A stretch of DNA of 64,000 bases from Eutreptiella sp. 'Long Island Sound 2002' (Eukaryota > Euglenozoa > Euglenophyceae > Eutreptiales > Eutreptiaceae). The stretch covers positions 41,184,090 through 41,248,089 of the forward strand of contig OZ038382.1 in NCBI GenBank assembly GCA_964036045.1, read 5' to 3'. The notes below the pieces were generated by a model. It made no database searches. It saw nothing but the letters and a program-made list of their open reading frames with translations, and was not told where the DNA came from. Numbering within the stretch: position 1 is the stretch's first letter; each line of letters starts with the position of its first letter. A program made the position numbers and the translations under genes. Positions 11,522-21,668 of the stretch are shown piece by piece.

Positions 11522-14500
11522 TCAGGCACCCCTGGCTGCAATCGCCCGGGTGAGTGCTGCCAAGTCCGAAACGTGGATCTTGGTCTTGTGCTTGCGGATG
11601 TACTCCATGAAGGGAGTATTGACCCGCGGCACAAACGAGGAGACGGGTTCCCAGGTGTCGTGGGACGGCCCATAGCCTCGCCAACGAACCTTGAACTCCA
11701 GACCTCCGGGTGCCGAGGCCCTCGGACGCTGAGCCAGGATCTTCTCGACAGTATAGTCGTCCTGCTCAGCATAGTCGTCGTCCGAATCGGCCTCATGTTT
11801 GGCGCAGTCCAGGGACACATGTCGGCCACGGAGGTCGGGTTCCCGCACACGGAGTTGACTCTCGTGGCGCTCCCGGAACTGTCCGTGACCCACCTTGATG
11901 CGGTAAGTGTCCTCACCAATTCTGCGGACCACCTCGCCGGGTGTGAACCAGGTTTTGGTGCGGTGGGTGCCCATGGGGTGGGGTCTGATCACCCACACCG
12001 GGTCTCCCACCCTGAACTTCTGCGCTGTCGAGCTCGGGGCGGACTTCTGACGCTCAGCATGCTCCTTCTCAAGCTGCTGGCGGATGTCCCGCGCCGTTTG
12101 CTCTTGCCGCGCGAAGAACTCCTTGGCATCCATAGCCATGCCATCACCAGACAAGGGAAGTTCCCTACCCAGGGGGTCCCTGCCAAACAGAATCTGGTGA
12201 GGGGACAAACCGCCCGGAGTGGGGGTGTCATGATGGGCCTTCAGAGCAGGCCACATCTCCTCAAACCAGTTCCGCCGTGGATTGGTGATGTGGATCTTGC
12301 GCAGCTTCTCGAACAGCTGCCGTCCAGCCACTTCAGCACGGCCGTTAGACCGGCTGAGATAGGCGACGCTTTTGGCATGATGTATCCCCATCAGGGAACA
12401 CATAGCCTTGAACCAGCCACCAGTAAACTGGGGCCCTCGGTCACTGCAAATGGTGCGGGGGATGTCAAAGACGGTCAGCCAATGACGAATCATCATGACT
12501 GCCACTTCCTTGGCAAGCAACCCCTTTTTGCGTGCCGGAACGGCTACAACGTAGCCGCTGTGGCGGTCCACACAGAGAACCACACAGTCAAAGGTCTCCT
12601 TGCCAATGTGCACTTCGGGCATGGAGAAGACGTCCATGGCCACGCTCTCCATGGGCTGGTCAGGAACCGGGGTCCATTGGGGTTCCCCCTTGACGTTCCG
12701 GTTGTCGGGATTGCAGGCCTGACAGACCGAGCAACCCTTCCTGACCTTCTTGATGGCGGTGTAGAGACTGATATGGTCGATCTCGAACCGACGCTGCATG
12801 TAAAGGGCTTGCTTCTTGACCCCTGGGTGCAGCATGTGGTGGTGCCAAGCTTCACACAGCTCGAGCACCCGGGACTCTGGGACTAGCAGCTTACCATTCC
12901 GATAGAGCTTGCCATCTTCCTCAGTCAGCCCCTTTGGCCACTTCTGCCCGTCGTCAGGGTCCGTCACAGCCCTATATTCGGCCGCAAAGGCCTCAGACTT
13001 GGCGTAATCGTCGGTCCAGTCGTCCTGGAGGCAAGAATTTGGGAAGAGGTGCTTGTCGGACTCAGTACCCACAGGGGGTGCCGGACCGGGCCTTCCGCCC
13101 CCGGCACCCACAGGGGCGAGTACACTGACCGTTCTGCTCACCCTCGAAGCGAGGGGGGCATCCGCGGCCATGACGACGAAGCATTTAGCACCCTCCTCCT
13201 CCATCAGGCGCTCCATTTCAATGATCCTCTTGGCTTCAGCGGTCTCAGCCTCATCGCCATGGGCAGAGATGTCCTGCATGCCCTTGCTGGCGGGGTAGGC
13301 CCACCTACTGAGACAGTCCGCCACGGTGTTATCTTTTCCAGGAATATAAACAACCGTAAGGTCGAACTTGGCCAAGGTCTCATGCCATCTTGCCCGTCGG
13401 GAGGCGGGACCTGAGGGGGTGTCCACGTGCTCCTTGTGCCACGACTGCAGACTCTGATGGTCGGTGCAGACGGTGACGGGATGGAGGGCTATGTACCCAG
13501 CCCATTTCCTGAGAGCCATGACAATGGCATACGCCTCCTTTTCACGGGGCGTCCACGTCCGTCTCTGGCCTTCCGCCAGGACTCGGCTCCAGAAGGCCAC
13601 GGGCACGTGCCTCCCGTCGTCAAGCACTTGCTCCAGCACAGCGCCAATGGCGTAGTCGGAAGCGTCGGTGCGCAGGACGAACCCTCGGTCGGGATCCACG
13701 AGGTGCAGACCCACTGCGGATAGCAGCGCCTGCTTCATCCCCTCAAAGGCACGGTCAGACTCTTCAGTCCAGACCAGAGCCTTCTTGGACCCCTTCTTCG
13801 TCTCCTCTCGGTTGCCCTTGAGCATGGTCGTCATGGGGGCTGCATACTCGGCATACATCTTGATATACCCCGAGTAGTAATTGCAGAACCCCAAGTACGC
13901 CCGTAGCTCAGAGACCGTTTTGGGCTTTTCCCAGTGCTCAATCGCAGCCACCTTGCCAGGTATGGGCTTTCGCTGCCCGTTCCCAACTACGTGGCCAGCG
14001 AAGACCACCTCGCTTACCGCAATGGTGGCCTTGTCACTGCTGCCCGTGAGTTTGTGCCGAACCAGAAGGTCCAGCACTCGAGTGACGTCGCTCTCGTGTG
14101 CCTCCAGGAGCTCCTCGTAGCTCATGCTGGGGTCCCCGGACGCGATGATCACGTCGTCCACGAAGGGGTCCGCACAGTCGCGCAGAGGCTCAAGCAGGTT
14201 CTCCAGCATCCGCTGAAAAGCCGCATTGCCGTTGGTAACGCCCATAGGCATCACCTTCCACTGGAGAGGTCCAAGTGGGGTGCTCATGGCTGTGCAGGCA
14301 CGGGACTCCTTGGCGAGAGGCATCTGATGATAACCATGTTTCAGGTCAATCACCGTGAAGATCCTCCGCCGGTGTTGCTTTTGCAGCATGTCCTCAATGA
14401 GGGGCAGCGTATAGCTGTCGTGCTGCGTTTGGGCGTTCAGGCCGCGGTAGTCGACCACGAGCCGCCACTCACCGGCAACCTTCTTGGGGACGACGAAGCA

Positions 14501-16543
14501 AGGAGAGGCCCATTCGGAGTGGCACGGCTCGAGCCAGCCTCTCTGGATGAAGTCACGGAGGATCTTCTCCATGGCCTCTTTCCTCTCGCCCCTCAGGGCA
14601 AACTCCCGGTGCCGATACACACGGGGGTCTTGCTTCAGTCGTATCTTGGCCTCGCCATACGGTCCACGCACCGGTGGGGGAAACACAGGCTTACCGCTGA
14701 AGAAGGTGTCACCATACTTCTGCTTCAGCCTGGCCCTCAATGCCTGGATCTTGGGGCAGTCATCGGACTCCGCCTTGGCTTTCCCGGGCACTTGAACCAC
14801 GGAGCTTACTTGAGGGGTAGCGACCCCGCTCGCTTTCGGCTCAGGTGGTCTTCCCAGGTGGCCCAGAGGGCCATCCCTGGTCTTGCCTCGGAACAGATCG
14901 CCGTAGGTGGGTGGGTTACCGCCAGGCGGCTCGTCTTGGCTGGACATGTGATCCAGCACCCTCTGTACGAAAGTATTCCCGTCATAGGAACCGGAGACGA
15001 TTGAGTCCACTTCCCACCAGGCTTTGTCCTGGCCTTTGCCCTCACGCTGGTTCCCCCAGTCGTGAAAGGGCTGATCCATATACCCCTGAACCAGATCCCA
15101 CTCCTCTTCAGTGAGGGGGTCTTCGGAGTCCGATTCTTCGATGTCAACAGGGGGAACCGCAAAGCATTGCCTCCAAGGCTCTGCTATGATACGGTTGACA
15201 CACACGAAGTCCGTGGTGTCGGCCTGATCAAGGCCCCCATCCACATAGTGGAATTCTGTTGGCCATCTCTGGGGTGGCATGGGCTGTCCCTTAGCTTCTT
15301 GATAGACACTCTCTCCAGCTGGTAGGACGACCTTGTTCAAGGTCATGTTGGTCAATGAGGCTACCCAATGTCGGGTACTTTCCTCCTCGGTGCATCCCAT
15401 AGGAACAACCAGCACTGCCTTGGAGCGGTCCTTGCGAATCTTCGCTATCGCTCTTGGAATGTCCCAACGGGGGCAATGGATCCACATCAATCCCTGATGC
15501 GGACCCCAGTGCTTCTTCCACGCGGAGTCCTGTGCGCTCCAGTACTTCTCACATACCCGCAGATGGGCGGAGGTTCCTGAAGAGAACGCATCCAGGGCCA
15601 GATCCGACGCTCCCAGGTCCGCGACCACTCGGTTCGCCACTTCCGGCCTTACGCCGTACTCCTGGTTTGCTGGCCCAGTGGGCTCAGTGTCCAGCGCGGC
15701 CACTTCGAGCTGATTGCGTTCGGGGTGGATCCATTGGCATTCCACATGGTGCTCAGGTGACGAAAGCCACGAGAGCTGGTCGTCCTGGTACAGGGTCATG
15801 GAGGCCTGGGCCGGGAGGACGCCGGAGTCCGTCTCCATCATGAAGTCGTACCCGACGATCATGTCCCAGTCCATCTCGGCCTCGTAGAAGCGACCGTGCA
15901 GGAGGATTTCCTTGCCGAGGTCTGGGCGGCTCAGCTCACGATGGTTCACGAACTGCAGCCCGATGGCCGCTTCCTTCGTGCCTCCCACCATGTACTGGCC
16001 GTTCGCCACCTTCAGCCTGACAGGTTTCCGACTGTCGGTCAAACACTCTGGTGGAAGTAGGCCAGCCTTGACCAAGCTGACTTGAGCCGCCGTGTCGACC
16101 AACACGTCGAAAACCTTTTCCACTTCCCCGCATAGGGCACGGACCTTAAGATGCAACTGCCGCTCGCGACCGACACGGCGCACGGCGTGCAAACTCAGGA
16201 TATCCGGCCGTTCCAGAAGCTCAACAAGCGACTGGTGCAGGTCGTGGACAATAGGCTCAGGCTGCCCATCTGCAGCATCCAGCTGCGGTCCGGGTGATCC
16301 TCCGATACTCTCGGATAGATCCTGTAGTACATCAAACACGTTCTTGGTCGCGAAGGACGGACGGGTGCAAGGGTTCCTGCCTTCACTTGCCCTCACCCCG
16401 CCTCCGCGACTGGGCGCCAGACCGGGCCTTCCGCCCGCGGCAGTCCCCTTGTGCTTATCGACTCCCGACTGGGATGGTTCGGCGCTTCCCACGTCATCAT
16501 CCTGCGACCGCCCTAGCTGGGGCCCTTGGCTGCAGGGGCTCCG
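11522..16543 (-). CDS. pol: Element 1 Pol: PR-MT-like-RT-RNase H-integrase-chromodomain
   Basis: This frame continues that of gag after a single TAG, runs 1673 residues to a TGA, and has no ATG near its start, so it is probably made as a Gag-Pol readthrough product. Numbered from the codon after TAG: an aspartic protease motif DTAA at about 150 (usual form DTG/DSG-A); a segment around 300-400 matching the methyltransferase-like part of element 2 but with CPRW at about 357 where element 2 has NPPF; reverse transcriptase with FVDD at 794-797; RNase H with TDAS near 960; an integrase H2C2 zinc-binding region near 1236-1280; catalytic D1304, D1368 and E1404 (35 residues between the last two); and a chromodomain at about 1594-1653 containing VRWRGY and TWEP. 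Apart from the protease change the catalytic motifs look intact. The chromodomain is expected to bind modified histone tails and direct integration to heterochromatin. Confidence 0.95.
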   Translation of the reverse strand, partial: RSPCSQGPQLGRSQDDDVGSAEPSQSGVDKHKGTAAGGRPGLAPSRGGGVRASEGRNPCTRPSFATKNVFDVLQDLSESIGGSPGPQLDAADGQPEPIVHDLHQSLVELLERPDILSLHAVRRVGRERQLHLKVRALCGEVEKVFDVLVDTAAQVSLVKAGLLPPECLTDSRKPVRLKVANGQYMVGGTKEAAIGLQFVNHRELSRPDLGKEILLHGRFYEAEMDWDMIVGYDFMMETDSGVLPAQASMTLYQDDQLSWLSSPEHHVECQWIHPERNQLEVAALDTEPTGPANQEYGVRPEVANRVVADLGASDLALDAFSSGTSAHLRVCEKYWSAQDSAWKKHWGPHQGLMWIHCPRWDIPRAIAKIRKDRSKAVLVVPMGCTEEESTRHWVASLTNMTLNKVVLPAGESVYQEAKGQPMPPQRWPTEFHYVDGGLDQADTTDFVCVNRIIAEPWRQCFAVPPVDIEESDSEDPLTEEEWDLVQGYMDQPFHDWGNQREGKGQDKAWWEVDSIVSGSYDGNTFVQRVLDHMSSQDEPPGGNPPTYGDLFRGKTRDGPLGHLGRPPEPKASGVATPQVSSVVQVPGKAKAESDDCPKIQALRARLKQKYGDTFFSGKPVFPPPVRGPYGEAKIRLKQDPRVYRHREFALRGERKEAMEKILRDFIQRGWLEPCHSEWASPCFVVPKKVAGEWRLVVDYRGLNAQTQHDSYTLPLIEDMLQKQHRRRIFTVIDLKHGYHQMPLAKESRACTAMSTPLGPLQWKVMPMGVTNGNAAFQRMLENLLEPLRDCADPFVDDVIIASGDPSMSYEELLEAHESDVTRVLDLLVRHKLTGSSDKATIAVSEVVFAGHVVGNGQRKPIPGKVAAIEHWEKPKTVSELRAYLGFCNYYSGYIKMYAEYAAPMTTMLKGNREETKKGSKKALVWTEESDRAFEGMKQALLSAVGLHLVDPDRGFVLRTDASDYAIGAVLEQVLDDGRHVPVAFWSRVLAEGQRRTWTPREKEAYAIVMALRKWAGYIALHPVTVCTDHQSLQSWHKEHVDTPSGPASRRARWHETLAKFDLTVVYIPGKDNTVADCLSRWAYPASKGMQDISAHGDEAETAEAKRIIEMERLMEEEGAKCFVVMAADAPLASRVSRTVSVLAPVGAGGGRPGPAPPVGTESDKHLFPNSCLQDDWTDDYAKSEAFAAEYRAVTDPDDGQKWPKGLTEEDGKLYRNGKLLVPESRVLELCEAWHHHMLHPGVKKQALYMQRRFEIDHISLYTAIKKVRKGCSVCQACNPDNRNVKGEPQWTPVPDQPMESVAMDVFSMPEVHIGKETFDCVVLCVDRHSGYVVAVPARKKGLLAKEVAVMMIRHWLTVFDIPRTICSDRGPQFTGGWFKAMCSLMGIHHAKSVAYLSRSNGRAEVAGRQLFEKLRKIHITNPRRNWFEEMWPALKAHHDTPTPGGLSPHQILFGRDPLGRELPLSGDGMAMDAKEFFARQEQTARDIRQQLEKEHAERQKSAPSSTAQKFRVGDPVWVIRPHPMGTHRTKTWFTPGEVVRRIGEDTYRIKVGHGQFRERHESQLRVREPDLRGRHVSLDCAKHEADSDDDYAEQDDYTVEKILAQRPRASAPGGLEFKVRWRGYGPSHDTWEPVSSFVPRVNTPFMEYIRKHKTKIHVSDLAALTRAIAARGA

Positions 16544-16549
16544 CTAGGG
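16511..16549 (-). promoter_or_regulatory. Element 1 gag-pol UAG recoding site with stem
   Basis: The gag stop TAG (16546-16544, minus strand) is followed in the same frame by CGG and then pol. The stop lies inside CCCTAGC (16549-16543), which is perfectly complementary to GCTAGGG at 16517-16511, giving a 7-bp stem. GCCC and GGGC between them could add an inner stem. The arrangement suits stop-codon readthrough; the stem and its function are inferred. Confidence 0.65.
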
Positions 16550-19500
16550 GGCGTCGGTTGTGGAAGAGGGGGTGTTCTCCTCGGCCTCAACGTCGTTGAT
16601 GCCCTTCTTCCTTCCCCCTTTCTTACCCTTGTTCTTGTCCTTGTCCTTGTTCTGGTCATTCTGGTTGTTCTCCTTGTTCTTGTTGTCCGATCTGGGGACC
16701 CAGTTCCGCTTGATCTCCTGGATCTCCTTGGCCAATTCGGTCCCCACCGACGACATCAGCTTGGCCAGCTCGTCCTTGTCCACCTCCATCTTGGCTTCCC
16801 GGATACCCGCGGGCGCACGCTTCTTCGACCCGTGCGCCTTCTTGTAAGCCTCCGTGTCGGCCTTGTGGACGGGGCATGTTCGGTGGTCATGGTTGAAGCC
16901 TTTCTTCCTCCCATAACACACGAAACAGCCCTGCGGGTGAGCTCGTATGAACTCCCCAAAGGACAGCGGAGGGTCGCCAATGCGGCGAGGGTCCCTCTTC
17001 TCCTGCTTCCTCCAACCCTGCTGCAGGGGCTTCCAGTTTCCTGGCTTGCTCCCCGCGCTCAGGTTCCTGGCCACGAAGGCACAAACGGCCACCTCGGCGG
17101 GCTCATCGTCGTCGTCATCGTCGACGAGAGTCTCATCGCCGCCGGCTCCCGCTGGGTCCATGGCGTCTTCCCCGCCAGGTCCCTCGCCAACGTAGTTGAC
17201 GTCGCGGTCGCCGGGCCTCAACCCGCGGGTGTGGTGGAGGTTTCGGTACTCCTTGAGTACCTCCTCGCCAACCCACTCCAGGATCTCTTCGCAGCTCATC
17301 CGCGCCGGGATGGGCTGCAGACGGATGGTCTGGCCGCTCAACTCACAGTCGTCAAGGCGCCACATCGCGGTCTTCTCGCGATCGCCCGAGACGGTGATGA
17401 GAAGGGCGTTCCGCAGGGAGTGCCGTTTGACATCCCGGGCCACGTTCTTCTTCGCCCAAGACACCACGTTCGTATGATACTCCTTGGGGAGCATCATCTT
17501 GACCGTGTGGTTGGACTTGGCCCTCTTGGATTCCTCCTTGGTGACCCTCTTGATCCATGCTTCCGGCAGCATGGAGAGCAGGCGAGCCTGCTCGTCACCC
17601 TCGTTCCAATCCTCCACATTGCGGCGGAAGAGGGTGTATTTCCCTCGGAAGTCACGCCAGTCCCGTAGGCGGATCTCCCGCTCATCATGCTCAAGCTTGA
17701 TGGACTTCCAGCGCTTGGCAGCCACCTGCGGAGCGTCCACCTGCTCCTGCTCGTTGAGCCACTTCTTGGCGTCCTTGAGGGTCTTGATTTTGCCCTCCTT
17801 GGTCGCCACGAAGTATAGCTCGCCGAGCACTTCCGGCAGGCGGTACCTGAACCGTTTGAAGACATATCTCTCCGCATCCGCGGGAGGTAGGTCTTCAGTG
17901 ACGGTCAGCCCCCAATCGTCCAGCTTCTCCAAGAAGCGGTCGAGGTTGAGGGGGTTGCCATCGTACATGGGGGGCTTGATGTCCTTCAAGTCTTCCCACA
18001 CGGCGGCGTCCGCGGCCTTAGAGACAATGAACGCCGGCCGCGAGGTCGACCGAGGTTCCCATCGGCCTCGCCTACGGACTCCCACGGCCGCCACGTCCAT
18101 CTCCTCCATGGAGTCCCTGTGGCTACGCCGCGGTTCCTCCACGTACGCTGAACAAAAATGTTCACGCCGTACTGCATCCATGTACGCATCCTCATCACGG
18201 CGCCGGCGGCTGCGTTCAGCGGCCTCCCGTCGTACACCACGCGGCTCCTCCAGGCCCAGGTCCAGGTCCAGGTCCTCACCTTCGCCGACATCCCACTCCA
18301 CGTCTCCTCTGGGGACCTCATCCCTGAGTCCACCATAACGTCCTCCAGCCCTGGGGATTGGTGCCGGGGCTGGTGCTGGGCGTCGGGGGCGTACCGGCGT
18401 CCGCGGTGGGGCACGGCGGTTGTGGTAGTCCGCGCTGAGCCACTCATCGCGCCATTCCTCACTGCCACTGCCGGGCGGCACGCGCTCGTTGCGGCGGCCC
18501 GCGCTGTGGTGAGAGGGGGCGGTGAGAGAGGGGGCACTGGCGCTGGGGCGACCCCTGGGGGCTCCGCCGGGGGCGTGGGGTCTGCCTGGACCTGGCCCGG
18601 GTCCCCAGCCGTCGTCCGACGAGCCAGACTCCAGGGGTGGACGGTCGCGGCCGACGCTCCCACGGGCTTCCAGCGCATCCAGCCTCTCCTGCAGGCCGCT
18701 GACGACGTTGGTCAGCGACTTGGTCTCGGCCCTGGCGATGTCCAGGTCCTTCTGCGCGCGCGCGGCGACCCCGGAGATGCGAGCCATCTCGACCTTGCCC
18801 GTGTCTACCTCGCACTCGAGGGCAAAGACCCTCCTGCGGAGGTAGACAATCCACCGCCAGGTGGTATCCGGGTCGCCGTTCCCTGGTGGGTCGTCGGGGT
18901 CCCCAGGGGGTCCTCCAGGAGGGCCTCCGCCGGGTCCGCCCGGTCCAGGGGGTCCTCCCCCGCCCGGTGGTCCGCCTCCAGGGGGTCCACTTGGTGGGCG
19001 TCCTCCAGGGGGTTCTGATGGTCCTCCGCCAGGGGGTCCCGGTGGGTCTCCGCCGGGTCGCCTCGGTGGGTCCGAGGATGGACGCTTCCTCGTGATGCCG
19101 AACTCCATGTCGTCATCCTCGTCCATGTCGCCCCACCTGGGCGTCTCGGTCACGGAGGACTCCGAGCTCCGGTAGGGAGGAAGGAGATCCTCATCCTCAC
19201 CTTCCGGTTCCATGGGAACGTCTCCGCCGCCTCCGCCCGTCCAAGCCACCACTTGGCGATGTCGACGGCCTCGTTCATCCCCGTCACTGGCGGTGAAGAA
19301 GGGGTCACTGTCGTGGGGGTGCCCACCCGCTGGCCTCCGCGGCCTCTCGGGGGTCTTCCCCTTGCCCTTCCTCCGTCGACGGGCGGCGGTGCCACCGCTC
19401 CCACTGCTGCCCGTGTCGGCCTCATCCAGCGCCATCCTGGAGGAGGCGTCCCCTTCGAAAAGCTTTCGCAGGGTCTCCACTCGTGATGCTCCCGGGGGAG

Positions 19501-20857
19501 TCTCACGGCGGAGTTTGGTCTCTGCCTCCTCCATTGCGGCGGCGGTGGCTGCGGCAGCTCGCGCCTCGGCTTCCTCCCGAGCACGAGCCGCCTCGGCTTC
19601 CCGGGCCTGCAGCAGCCGCGCCTTCTGCGCTTCCAACGCTGCCAGCTCCGCCTCCGTCTTGGCCTTCTCCTCAGCGACCTTCCGTCGCGCGGCCTCGATG
19701 GCTTCCTTCTTGGCGGCGTCCTCCTGGGCCTTAGCCGTCTCTTCGGCGTGGGCCCTTTCCCCCGCCTCCTTCTTTGCCCTCTCTTGGGCAAGCGCCTCTT
19801 CCAGCGCCTTCACCTCGGCCTCCTTGCAGGCAATGGCCTCCTGCATCAGGCGGGCTTCCTCGTCGGCTGCCGCCAACTCACCGTTGACCTGGGCGGTCGC
19901 TGCCCCATGGGCGGCTACGGCCGTGAGTCCGGCCGCAATGGCCGCCACGGTCTGGGCGTGGATGGCCATGCCATGCGCCCACTCCGCAGCCTCCTCCTGA
20001 GCTATGCCGGTGGCGCCCTCCACGGCAGCGCTGTACTGCCTGGCCCGTTGCCGGGCAACCCGACGGTTGCAGGGCACCCCACAGGCGCGCTCACAGGCGC
20101 GCGCCACGTCCCTTTCGGGAGCGACGCTGCTGCTGGAGCTGGCCTGGTCGGCCGGCATCCTCCCACGGTGGGCCGACTCCACGTCGCTGCTGGGGCCTGC
20201 TCGGGCCTGCCGGGCCCTCAGGAGCAGCGGACGGGGCTTGGCCTGGGTCTGCTTGGCGACTTGGATGTAGTCGCCAAGGGTGGTGGAGCCGGGGTGGTGA
20301 CCACCATTGGCCCGTTGGGGACTGGGGGCTGGGGTTCCGCCCTTGGCGCCTTGGGCGGCTTCGGCGGCCAGGGACTCCTGGTACTCCCGCCACCTCCGGT
20401 CCCTCTTCTTGTCCCCGGCGGACCGCTTCTCCTTCCCCGGAGACGCGCTGCTGCTGCCCTGCAGCCTGCGCTCGCTCCCCGGTTCCGGGAAGTTCTTCTT
20501 GATCACGTCCCACAGGGAGACGTTGATCGAGGCGCCCGAGGGGTACACGTTGGGCTCCTCGTCCTCCTCAATCCCGTCGGGACGCAGGCCTTCGCCGGGC
20601 CTGTCCGGCCGGGTCCACGTCCTCCAGCGCCTCTGCTGGTGGCGGTACTCGTACCCCTCCGCCCGCAGCCAGTCCTCCACGGCCTGCAGGCGGTCGGGGG
20701 CGATGTCCGTGCGGAGCTCGAAGCTCCTGGGCATGCCGCCTTCGCACTGGGGGTTGCTGTGGCGGTAGTGCTGGTCCGAAACCAACCCACGCAGCAGGCG
20801 TGCTGCATGGGGGTGGGGCCGCGGCCACGTCCTGCCCGCTTCCTGCCAATTCACCAT
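16544..20857 (-). CDS. gag: Element 1 Gag, very large (1437 aa)
   Basis: This frame encodes the structural Gag protein. The start is set at the first ATG (20857); the open frame extends 14 codons upstream without another ATG. By approximate residue: an N-terminal region of unknown fold; an Ala/Glu/Lys-rich coiled coil at 342-449; a collagen-like Pro/Gly-rich stretch at 596-662; an Arg-rich section; a capsid-like helical domain at about 946-1120 that begins near PPMYDGNP and contains FRGKYTLFRR; and near 1310 an atypical zinc knuckle with spacing CX2CX8HX4C in place of the usual CX2CX4HX4C. A Lys/Asn/Asp-rich tail ends in a TAG. Typical Ty3 Gag proteins are several hundred residues, so this one is greatly enlarged at its N-terminal side. 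The high GC content leaves long antisense frames that are not genes. Confidence 0.9.
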   Translation of the reverse strand: MVNWQEAGRTWPRPHPHAARLLRGLVSDQHYRHSNPQCEGGMPRSFELRTDIAPDRLQAVEDWLRAEGYEYRHQQRRWRTWTRPDRPGEGLRPDGIEEDEEPNVYPSGASINVSLWDVIKKNFPEPGSERRLQGSSSASPGKEKRSAGDKKRDRRWREYQESLAAEAAQGAKGGTPAPSPQRANGGHHPGSTTLGDYIQVAKQTQAKPRPLLLRARQARAGPSSDVESAHRGRMPADQASSSSSVAPERDVARACERACGVPCNRRVARQRARQYSAAVEGATGIAQEEAAEWAHGMAIHAQTVAAIAAGLTAVAAHGAATAQVNGELAAADEEARLMQEAIACKEAEVKALEEALAQERAKKEAGERAHAEETAKAQEDAAKKEAIEAARRKVAEEKAKTEAELAALEAQKARLLQAREAEAARAREEAEARAAAATAAAMEEAETKLRRETPPGASRVETLRKLFEGDASSRMALDEADTGSSGSGGTAARRRRKGKGKTPERPRRPAGGHPHDSDPFFTASDGDERGRRHRQVVAWTGGGGGDVPMEPEGEDEDLLPPYRSSESSVTETPRWGDMDEDDDMEFGITRKRPSSDPPRRPGGDPPGPPGGGPSEPPGGRPPSGPPGGGPPGGGGPPGPGGPGGGPPGGPPGDPDDPPGNGDPDTTWRWIVYLRRRVFALECEVDTGKVEMARISGVAARAQKDLDIARAETKSLTNVVSGLQERLDALEARGSVGRDRPPLESGSSDDGWGPGPGPGRPHAPGGAPRGRPSASAPSLTAPSHHSAGRRNERVPPGSGSEEWRDEWLSADYHNRRAPPRTPVRPRRPAPAPAPIPRAGGRYGGLRDEVPRGDVEWDVGEGEDLDLDLGLEEPRGVRREAAERSRRRRDEDAYMDAVRREHFCSAYVEEPRRSHRDSMEEMDVAAVGVRRRGRWEPRSTSRPAFIVSKAADAAVWEDLKDIKPPMYDGNPLNLDRFLEKLDDWGLTVTEDLPPADAERYVFKRFRYRLPEVLGELYFVATKEGKIKTLKDAKKWLNEQEQVDAPQVAAKRWKSIKLEHDEREIRLRDWRDFRGKYTLFRRNVEDWNEGDEQARLLSMLPEAWIKRVTKEESKRAKSNHTVKMMLPKEYHTNVVSWAKKNVARDVKRHSLRNALLITVSGDREKTAMWRLDDCELSGQTIRLQPIPARMSCEEILEWVGEEVLKEYRNLHHTRGLRPGDRDVNYVGEGPGGEDAMDPAGAGGDETLVDDDDDDEPAEVAVCAFVARNLSAGSKPGNWKPLQQGWRKQEKRDPRRIGDPPLSFGEFIRAHPQGCFVCYGRKKGFNHDHRTCPVHKADTEAYKKAHGSKKRAPAGIREAKMEVDKDELAKLMSSVGTELAKEIQEIKRNWVPRSDNKNKENNQNDQNKDKDKNKGKKGGRKKGINDVEAEENTPSSTTDAP

Positions 20858-21668
20858 GGCAGCGGGGGCGTTGTTGGTCTTGAAGTCCTTGATGTGCACT
20901 CGTTCAACTCAACGAACTGGTTGTGGTTGTTGAGGAGGGTGCTGCAGCACTGGATTGGAAGTGCGGCTGGTGCTGGTCAGCCGGTGGTTGTGGAGGTGGT
21001 TGACGCGGCCTTGCTGGTCGGCCGATGGGACTCCGGGTCGGCCGATGGGGCTGATGCAGGAGTCCTGGTCTGTGCACCTCTTTCACGGTTGCTGCGCGGT
21101 CAGGGCGATGCTCTGGACGGCGCTGCGGGGTCCGTGACGAACTCGGCGCTGTCGCTGAGTGGCGCTGCGAGCTGCTGCGCTGCGCTGCGAGACGCTGCGC
21201 TGCGCTGCGAGCTACGAGCTGCGCCGCGCTGCTGCGACGCGCTGCTCGGGGTTGGTGGCCCCGAGTGGCACGCGAGGGTTGGGTAACCCCGCGGCGGTGA
21301 AACGCTTTTGACGCGGTCCCGTGGGGGGCCGGCCACGGGACGCTGCGGTGACACGCACAGGTGAGCAGGCAGGCAAGGCACTACGCTCACAAGGGCATCA
21401 ATACGCCTGTGTCATGTGACAAAGCGTTTCAGAATCCTTGCCACTCTGCAAAGAGGGAACAGAAGTATGTACAACAACACATCAGGATATGTACACATGG
21501 GGTTAAGACTGGACTGGGGTAAGGGCATCACAGGACCATAGACACTCAGTCCCAACTCATATCCCAATCCCAGGTCCGACCCTCTCAGTGGCTGATGGGG
21601 GCGGGGGCTCAAACACAACCCATGCCCTGCTCAGTCCGGACCCTGAAACCCTGCCAATAGGGGGGGTG
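20858..21668 (-). other. Element 1 5' leader with GCTGC-rich repeats
   Basis: This 0.8-kb stretch between 5' LTR and gag ATG contains no supported gene. From about 21150 to 21250 (plus strand) it is made of imperfect GCTGC/GCTGCGA short repeats. A possible primer-binding site, TGGCAGGGTTTCAGGG on the minus strand at 21656-21641, begins 12 nt inside the LTR end. It starts with the expected TGG, but I cannot name a matching tRNA. Confidence 0.55.

Noticed and set aside
11573-15004. Plus-strand frames 11573-12886 and 13934-15004 opposite pol of element 1
   Set aside because: They overlap RT and integrase coding sequence on the other strand and show no protein family of their own.
16526-21286. 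Long plus-strand frames (for example 16526-17668 and 19748-21286) opposite gag of element 1
   Set aside because: They are antisense shadows in very GC-rich coding sequence, where stop codons are rare. They lack domains, while the minus-strand frame has clear Gag features.
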